Below are positions 58,910 through 64,000 of a DNA stretch of 64,000 nt, piece after piece. The notes beneath the pieces were generated by a model. That model did not search any database. It was not told the origin of the DNA and saw only the letters and a program-made list of their open reading frames with translations. Every line of letters starts with the position of its first letter. Within the stretch, counting starts at the first letter, position 1. Both the position numbers and the translations under genes were made by a program. Source of the stretch: CAITSH01 sp945892985 (GTDB taxonomy: Bacteria > Pseudomonadota > Gammaproteobacteria > Burkholderiales > SG8-39); the NCBI GenBank assembly GCA_945892985.1, contig CAMDDU010000009.1, positions 48,432 through 112,431 of the forward strand, given 5' to 3'.

Positions 58910-59891
58910 GATACCGACTTCAACAGGCCGCAGGCTTGCCATCGCAGCAGCGTTGTTCGCCGCCACAGCCGCAACGACCGTAACAGCAGCGGATTTCCCC
59001 ACCAGGACCATCACCCTGGTCACGCCCTTTCCGCCCGGCAGCACCAGCGACCTGATTCCGCGCCTGTTGGCGCAGGTCATGAGCAAGTCCATGGGCGTCA
59101 GCGTGTTGGTCGAAAACAGACCCGGCGCCAACGGCTCGGTCGGCGCCGTCAAGGTTGCCACCTCGCCGGCCGACGGCTACACCGTACTGCTGGCGACAAC
59201 AGGCGTACTGGCCATCAACCAGTGGGTTTATCCAAAACTGCAATACGCACCGGAAAAGGATTTCGATCCTGTCATCAACGCCGCGGCAACACCGAACATG
59301 CTGGTGGTGCATCCGGGCATCAAGGCCGACAACCTGAAGGAGCTCATCGCCCTGGCCAAAGCCACGCCGCGCGAACTGAGTTTTGCATCGGCCGGCAACG
59401 GCAGCACCAGCCACCTGTGCGGCGAGACGCTCAAGGTCGTCGCCGGCATCGACATCGTGCACGTTCCCTATCAGGGGCCGGCGCCGGCAATGCAGGATGT
59501 ATTGAGCGGCCGCGTCGGCGTCATGTGCGACAATTTTTCCAACGTCATCCAGCATGTGCGCGCCGGCCGCCTCAAGGCCATCGTCGTCACCAGCCGCGAG
59601 CGCAGCGCCAAGGTCGGCGACATCCCCACCTCGGGCGACGCCGGCATGCCCGACCTCGAAGCGGGTATCTGGTACGGCTTTGTCGTGCCGGCGGGAACGC
59701 CCAAGGATGTGGTGAGCAAACTCAACGGCGAATTCGCCAGGGCGCTGCAGGATGCCGAGGTCACCACCAAACTCGATGCCATCGGCCTGAAAATAATCGC
59801 CGACAAACCCGATGAATTCCGCCGCTTTATCGGCCGTGAAGCGGCACGCATGCAAAAGGTGGTGAAGGCTTCCGGCGCGCAGATTAACTAA
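58902..59891 (+). CDS. Bug/TctC-family periplasmic solute receptor (5)
   Basis: A 329-residue receptor overlapping the flavin monooxygenase gene by 8 nt, so it is coupled to it. A signal peptide (MFEIPTSTGRRLAIAAALFA, ending VTAA) is followed by DFPTRTITLVTPFPPGSTSD, ENRPGANGSVGA and C-terminal ARMQKVVKASGAQIN. It should deliver the monooxygenase's substrate. No TctAB genes follow. Confidence 0.94.
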   Translation: MFEIPTSTGRRLAIAAALFAATAATTVTAADFPTRTITLVTPFPPGSTSDLIPRLLAQVMSKSMGVSVLVENRPGANGSVGAVKVATSPADGYTVLLATTGVLAINQWVYPKLQYAPEKDFDPVINAAATPNMLVVHPGIKADNLKELIALAKATPRELSFASAGNGSTSHLCGETLKVVAGIDIVHVPYQGPAPAMQDVLSGRVGVMCDNFSNVIQHVRAGRLKAIVVTSRERSAKVGDIPTSGDAGMPDLEAGIWYGFVVPAGTPKDVVSKLNGEFARALQDAEVTTKLDAIGLKIIADKPDEFRRFIGREAARMQKVVKASGAQIN

Positions 59892-59987
59892 GGCAGTCGC
59901 CCCGGCCCCGTGGCACTACGGTGCGTGGGGCGCCCACCCACACATTCCACGAGCGCCTTGCCGGTGAGGCCGCGCCCGCACCCCGCC

Positions 59988-60809
59988 TTAGTCGCAGCGC
60001 ACCGTCATGCCGCCATCGACAACGATCTCGGTGCCGGTGATAAAGCGCGCCTCATCCGATGCAAGAAACAACGCCGCATTGGCGGTGTCACGGCCGTCAC
60101 CGGCAAAGGCGAGGGGAGTGCGTTTTTGCCGCTGCCGCATTATGGCCTCGACATCGCCACCGGCGCGCTGGCCGGCAAGACGCGCCTCGACCATGGGCGT
60201 GTGCAACTGCCCCGGCACCACGGTGTTGACGCGAATGCCACGCGCCGCATACTGAACCGCCACAACCCTCGACAGCTGTATCACCGCCGCCTTGGTCGCC
60301 GCATACGCCACCTGCGCGGCGCCGGTCCAGCGCAACCCGGAGGTCGAGGCGATGTTGATAATCACGCCACCACCCTGCGCCTCCATCACCGGCAGTACAT
60401 GCTTGCAACCGAGGAACACGCTCTTCAGGTTAAAGTCGACCTGCGCATCCCAGACTTCTTCGGACATTTCAACCGGTCCGCCAGCGGCCGAACCGCCGAC
60501 ATTGTTGACCAGCACGTCGATGCGCCCGTAGGTCTTGAGGCAGGCCTCAACCATGGCCTTGATTGACGCGCTTTCGGTGACATCACAGTCGTGCGCCATC
60601 AGTGTCCCGCCGGATTTTTTCATCAGCGCCACCGTTTCATCCAGGCGCGTGAGATCGCGATCACAGGCGAACACCCTGGCACCCTCCTCGGCAAAGCGCA
60701 CCGCCATCGCGCGGCCGTTACCCCAACCGGGGCCGACCGATCCGGCGCCGGTAACGATGGCCACCTTGCCCTGCAGGCGTCCGCCGACCACATCGCCCGA
60801 TCGACTCAC
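59988..60809 (-). CDS. Short-chain dehydrogenase/reductase
   Basis: A 273-residue SDR. The cofactor motif is TGAGSVGPGWGNGRA (a longer Gly loop than usual), NNVGG follows, and the catalytic Ser-Tyr-Lys appear in ASTSGLRWTGAAQVAYAATK. GTG start at 60809 overlaps the LigI-like stop by 4 nt (GTGA), so the two are coupled. It would oxidise or reduce a ring-derived hydroxy or diol intermediate. Confidence 0.92.
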   Translation of the reverse strand: MSRSGDVVGGRLQGKVAIVTGAGSVGPGWGNGRAMAVRFAEEGARVFACDRDLTRLDETVALMKKSGGTLMAHDCDVTESASIKAMVEACLKTYGRIDVLVNNVGGSAAGGPVEMSEEVWDAQVDFNLKSVFLGCKHVLPVMEAQGGGVIINIASTSGLRWTGAAQVAYAATKAAVIQLSRVVAVQYAARGIRVNTVVPGQLHTPMVEARLAGQRAGGDVEAIMRQRQKRTPLAFAGDGRDTANAALFLASDEARFITGTEIVVDGGMTVRCD

Positions 60810-61696
60810 GTTTTCGCCTCGCGCAGATCAACTGGAAAACCGTAAAAATCGCCCGGGTTCTCAACCAGCAGCAACTGCCGTTGTGCCGCCGTCGGCGCGA
60901 TTTGCGCCAGGATATCGACCAGCGTGCCGTCGTCCGGGATGGCGCGCAGGTTTGGGTGCGGCCAGTCTGTCCCCCAGAACACACGGTCGCCAAACTCGGC
61001 CACCAGCTTGTGCGCAAAGGGGATCGAATCGACCCACGGCGGGTCGAGGCGCGAATTGCGCTCCGCGCCGCTGACCTTGACGTAAAAGCGCTCGTCCTGC
61101 ATCAGCGCGAGCAGCGACTGGAAGGCCGGTTGCGCCACGCCCAGCGACGAATCCATGCGCCCCATGTGGTCGATCACCACAGGCACGGCGCAACGCTTGA
61201 AAAAAGGCACCAGTTCGTCCAGCAGCGTGCTCTCGAAATGCACCTGCAGATGCCAGCCCATGTCGGCGAGGCGCAGCGACAGCGCCACCACCTCTTCGGG
61301 GTTCGCCCCCTTGCCCAGATGGCGCATGAAATTAAAGCGCACAGCGCGAAAGCCCTGCGCGTCGAGACGCTCGAGCGCCGCGTCACCGACCGTGGCCGGC
61401 GCCAGCGCGACACCGCAGTAATCGCCCTTCTTGGCGGCGATGGCATCGGCCACCACGCTGTTGTCATAGCCGTGGCAGGTGGACTGCACGATGACGCAAT
61501 GCCGGATGCCCAGCAGCGCGTGCAGCGCAAACAGCTTTTCCTTCGGCGCGTCGGCCGGAATAAAGGGTGCGCCGGCGGCATAGGGGAACACCGCGCCTGG
61601 CCCGAACACGTGCACATGCGTATCGCAGGCGCCCTCGGGCAGTTGCAGTGTGGGCTTGTGCGGCGAGGCGAGGTAAGAAGGTTTTGGATCGCTCAT
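60806..61696 (-). CDS. Amidohydrolase-2 family lactonase (LigI, 2-pyrone-4,6-dicarboxylate-hydrolase-like)
   Basis: A 296-residue TIM-barrel hydrolase. EGACDTHVHVFGPGAVFPY gives the HxH motif and a phrase typical of LigI; VVIDHMGRMD and FWGTDWPHPN supply the other His and the catalytic Asp. LigI opens 2-pyrone-4,6-dicarboxylate in the protocatechuate 4,5-cleavage pathway; related enzymes hydrolyse sulfomuconolactone. An RraA-like aldolase gene further upstream supports the pathway. The start is ATG 61696 (MSDPKPSYL). Confidence 0.9.
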   Translation of the reverse strand: MSDPKPSYLASPHKPTLQLPEGACDTHVHVFGPGAVFPYAAGAPFIPADAPKEKLFALHALLGIRHCVIVQSTCHGYDNSVVADAIAAKKGDYCGVALAPATVGDAALERLDAQGFRAVRFNFMRHLGKGANPEEVVALSLRLADMGWHLQVHFESTLLDELVPFFKRCAVPVVIDHMGRMDSSLGVAQPAFQSLLALMQDERFYVKVSGAERNSRLDPPWVDSIPFAHKLVAEFGDRVFWGTDWPHPNLRAIPDDGTLVDILAQIAPTAAQRQLLLVENPGDFYGFPVDLREAKT

Positions 61697-61715
61697 GGTT
61701 GGTATGCGCTGCGCG

Positions 61716-62696
61716 CTAGTCTTCCTTGAAACCGATGGCCTTGATGATGCCGCCCCAACGCGCCTGCTCGGCGGCAACGAATGCGGCGTATTCCTCCACG
61801 GTGGTCGGCGAGGGAATGCCGCTCACCTTGGCGAACTGCTCCACCAGCACCGCTGACTTGAGCCCGGCGATGGCGGCGGTGTTCAGGCGCTTGATGATGT
61901 CGGGCGGCGTGCCGCCGGGCGCGACCAGGCCGTACCAGTTATCGGAAATCACGCGCGGGAACTTCACCTCGGCGGTGGTCGGCACATCGGGCAGCGCGTC
62001 AATGCGCTTTGCCGTGGTGAGCGCCACCGCCTTCAGCTTGCCCGACTTGATATGCGGCAACACCACCGGGATATCGAAAAAACCCAGCTGCACCTGCCCG
62101 CCCAGCAAATCGGTTACCGCCGGCGCCGCGCCCTTGTAGGCGACATGCACGATGTCGATGCCGGCCTCGGCCTTGAGCAGTTCACCGGCGAGGTGGGTGA
62201 TGCCACCGGCTCCGGCCGAGCCGTAGTTGAGCTTGCCCGGATTGGCCTTGGCGTAGGCGATGAGTTCGGCAAAACTGTTCACCGGCAGCGAAGGATGCAC
62301 AACAATGGCCTCGGGCACCTTTACCACCACCGAGATCAGCGCAAGATCCTTGTTCGGGTTGAACGGCATCTTGGACAGCGCAAACGGCGCCATCGCCACC
62401 GAGCCCTGATTGTTAAAGCCCAGCGTGTAACCGTCAGGCGCAGCCTTGGCCACCGCATCCATGCCCAGCACGCCACCGACGCCGCCCTTGTTCTCCACCA
62501 CCACCGGCTGGCCGAGGCTGGCCGACAGCGCCTGCGCCATCGCACGACCAAAAAAATCGGCCGGGCCGCCTGCGGGAAAACCGATGATCAACCGGATCGG
62601 CTTGTTCGGGTAGGCCTGGGCCTGTACCGAATTGACAAAAGAAACCGAGGCTATTGCAAGCAACGCACAAGCCAGATTTTTAATGAGTCCGCGCAT
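61716..62696 (-). CDS. Bug/TctC-family periplasmic solute receptor (6)
   Basis: A 326-residue receptor: MRGLIKNLACALLAIASVSF signal peptide ending near VQAQ, mature start YPNKPIRLIIGFPAGGPADFF, ENKGGVGGVLGM and C-terminal QARWGGIIKAIGFKED. It is 19 nt upstream of the LigI-like gene on the same strand. The ligand is probably a ring-cleavage carboxylate such as a pyrone or aromatic acid; this is inference. Confidence 0.94.
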   Translation of the reverse strand: MRGLIKNLACALLAIASVSFVNSVQAQAYPNKPIRLIIGFPAGGPADFFGRAMAQALSASLGQPVVVENKGGVGGVLGMDAVAKAAPDGYTLGFNNQGSVAMAPFALSKMPFNPNKDLALISVVVKVPEAIVVHPSLPVNSFAELIAYAKANPGKLNYGSAGAGGITHLAGELLKAEAGIDIVHVAYKGAAPAVTDLLGGQVQLGFFDIPVVLPHIKSGKLKAVALTTAKRIDALPDVPTTAEVKFPRVISDNWYGLVAPGGTPPDIIKRLNTAAIAGLKSAVLVEQFAKVSGIPSPTTVEEYAAFVAAEQARWGGIIKAIGFKED

Positions 62697-62949
62697 GGGT
62701 CTTCTCCTTGGATGCTATTTGCTGGGTGCTGGCTACTCAACGACTTTATGACGCGGGCTGCATGCAGCATGCTAAGCCACATACCTACAAGTCGCACTTG
62801 CCGCCAACTGCTTATGTTTTATTCTTCGTTTTTTATGGCGCGTGTTGTGTGGTTCGCAATAGCCTCGACGCCAACAATTTCGGCGACCCCGGCCAACAAG
62901 TTACCAGAAGCGGCACCCGCGGCGCGCAATTCTTTACCCCGTCGCCCGG

Positions 62950-63684
62950 CTATTTTTTACGCGGGAGCGCCAGGAACTGCGCCAGCGGCATACCTTCGCC
63001 GATTTTGGCAAGCCGCTCCTCCTCCGCCTGTTCCAGGCGCTGCGCCGTCGCCAGCACCTCGACGGCACGCGCGCGCGGCACGAAGCACACACCCACTTCA
63101 TCGGCGATAACCAGGTCGCCCGGATGCACCGTAACGCCGGCCATCACCACGGGCACGTTGATCCCGACAGTTTCGATACGCCACTTGCCGGTGGCCGGGC
63201 TGACCGAAGAGGACCACACCGGGTAGCCGATCTTGCGCGAATGGTCGATGTCGCGCACCGCGCCGTCCACCACCGCTCCGGCCTCGCCCTGGCGCTTGCC
63301 GATGGAGGCCGAGATGCCGCCCATGCTGGAAATATTCGCCACCCCCTGTATCACCAGGATGTCGCCGGGCGCGGCGAGGTTGTGCGCCTCGATTTCAGCC
63401 AGATGCGAGACGTTGCGCGCCACCGCCTCGGGCACCGTCTTGTCGAGCTTGCGGTTGAGCACCGTCACCGCCTGCGCCACCACGCGCGCCGCGGGGTCGC
63501 TTGGCCGCAAGCTCGAGCCGGGCACCGCGCCACTGACACCACAATAGTCCATGGCATCGGACGTGGTGCCGGTGAGATCACCCAGCGCGCGATAACCGGC
63601 CAACACCGCTTCGGGCAGGCGTTCTATTTCCAGCGCGCCAAAAGCGGACGCGGGCAACCTGCCCAGTGTTTTTATGGCGCTCAT
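62950..63684 (-). CDS. RraA/CHMA-aldolase family protein (LigK/GalC-like)
   Basis: A 244-residue protein of the RraA/HMG-aldolase family. The metal/oxyanion segment is SMGGISASIGKRQGEAGAVV plus DGAVRDIDHSRKIGYPVWS, with the conserved Arg and Asp of VVDGAVRD. Members cleave 4-carboxy-4-hydroxy-2-oxoadipate or 4-hydroxy-4-methyl-2-oxoglutarate to pyruvate and oxaloacetate/pyruvate. With the LigI-like lactonase it fits the end of a protocatechuate/gallate 4,5-cleavage route. ATG 63684 starts MSAIKTLGRLPASAFGAL. Confidence 0.88.
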   Translation of the reverse strand: MSAIKTLGRLPASAFGALEIERLPEAVLAGYRALGDLTGTTSDAMDYCGVSGAVPGSSLRPSDPAARVVAQAVTVLNRKLDKTVPEAVARNVSHLAEIEAHNLAAPGDILVIQGVANISSMGGISASIGKRQGEAGAVVDGAVRDIDHSRKIGYPVWSSSVSPATGKWRIETVGINVPVVMAGVTVHPGDLVIADEVGVCFVPRARAVEVLATAQRLEQAEEERLAKIGEGMPLAQFLALPRKK

Positions 63685-63816
63685 GCTGACTCTCCGATAG
63701 CTCAAAAATGTGTCCGGCCAAGACGGCGACGCGCGCCGCTTGGTTAAACAACGGGGCCGCACCGCACACCAGAGGGGCAAACTATACGCCGGCAAAGCCG
63801 CATCGCCTCGATATAA

Positions 63817-63851
63817 AAGCTGGAAACCCGCGCCAGACGGGCGTTTCCAGC
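63817..63851 (+). repeat. 35-nt dispersed GGCTGGA element, copy 5
   Basis: AAGCTGGAAACCCGCGCCAG is followed by ACGGGCGTTTCCAGC, the most symmetric copy (GCTGGAAAC at the left and GTTTCCAGC at the right). It lies 12 nt beyond the 3' end of the IS30-like transposase gene, close to where that element should end. Confidence 0.75.
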
Positions 63852-63863
63852 ATATATGCGAAT

Positions 63864-64000
63864 TTAAGTTCGAAGCGCAATGGGTATGGGCTTGAGCCCG
63901 AAGAGTACCTCGTGAGGGGTCAGGTAGCCAAGACACTTGCGAGGTCGATGGTTTAGGCGGTCTTCAATCGATTGGAGTTTGGCTTCGGTGAGCCGCTGCA
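63864..64000 (-). mobile_element. IS30-family transposase, C-terminal end (rest outside window)
   Basis: The complement from the right edge reads QRLTEAKLQSIEDRLNHRPR then KCLGYLTPHEVLFGLKPIPI and ALRT, stop at 63864-63866. The RLNHRPRKCLGYLTPHEV stretch with the last catalytic-domain residues is diagnostic of IS30 transposases. At least 45 residues are in the window. The stop is intact, so the 3' end is complete; whether the element is whole cannot be judged here. Confidence 0.9.

Noticed and set aside
62697..62949. Gene in the gap between a receptor and the RraA-like gene
   Set aside because: No frame with a ribosome binding site or motif; I see only spacer sequence.

Overview
The window is GC-rich and gene-dense. 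It looks like a chromosomal segment of an aromatic-degrading betaproteobacterium, probably in the Burkholderiales. This rests on three things: the many tripartite-tricarboxylate (Bug/TctC) periplasmic receptors (six intact, two broken), the imuA-imuB-dnaE2 mutagenesis cassette, and the mixture of beta-ketoadipate, hydroxyquinol and meta-cleavage genes. I cannot name the genus. No rRNA, tRNA, CRISPR array or prophage was seen. The right edge enters an IS30-type transposase gene.

Layout. 1-5.3 kb: a stress/maturation block (S1C protease, MoxR ATPase, DUF58 protein and a VWA protein cut by the left edge, all minus), with a second VWA paralogue running away on the plus strand. 5.4-14.4 kb: accessory genes. 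These are a secreted lectin-like protein with a clean terminator, a GlcG/HbpS-type protein, a Bug receptor, a HigBA-like toxin-antitoxin pair, an exonuclease/GIY-YIG fusion, an ABC-2 exporter followed by a Bug gene stump, an IHF-beta-like protein, a LuxR-type regulator with a degenerate receiver, and a small cytochrome c. 14.4-20.4 kb: dnaE2, imuB and imuA (minus). A perfect palindrome fills the -35/-10 spacer of the predicted imuA promoter, and a 150-bp tandem duplication lies between imuB and dnaE2. 20.5-23.9 kb: a methyltransferase, a small conserved protein, a D-threonine-aldolase-like enzyme and a lone CheY-like receiver.

24-63.7 kb is a catabolic and uptake region. It holds a TRAP transporter (dctPQM order), Bug receptors, an alpha/beta hydrolase preceded by a cupin gene remnant, a MetE-like protein, a VOC extradiol dioxygenase, pcaF, a RutE-like nitroreductase, and a Liv-type ABC transporter with fused LivM-LivG. 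A long minus-strand run from pcaI to livF (48.9 to 36.1 kb) carries pcaIJ, maleylacetate reductase, hydroxyquinol 1,2-dioxygenase, two 3-hydroxyisobutyrate-dehydrogenase-like enzymes and an amidohydrolase. To the right, a plus-strand run carries an IlvD/Edd dehydratase, HpaH- and HpaI-like enzymes, two unrelated 2-hydroxyacid dehydrogenases, an MFS carrier, a flavin monooxygenase and a Bug receptor. A final minus-strand group holds an RraA/CHMA-aldolase-like protein, a Bug receptor, a LigI-like lactonase and an SDR.

Together the genes encode hydroxyquinol -> maleylacetate -> 3-oxoadipate -> 3-oxoadipyl-CoA -> succinyl-CoA + acetyl-CoA. They also encode parts of at least two other ring-cleavage or oxo-acid routes, with four families of carboxylate importers. 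Intergenic regions carry several dispersed repeat families: a 35-nt GGCTGGA element in five copies, GTCATTGCGAG-type palindromes, a paired CTCTCCC element, and short tandem repeats of 8-11 nt close to start codons.
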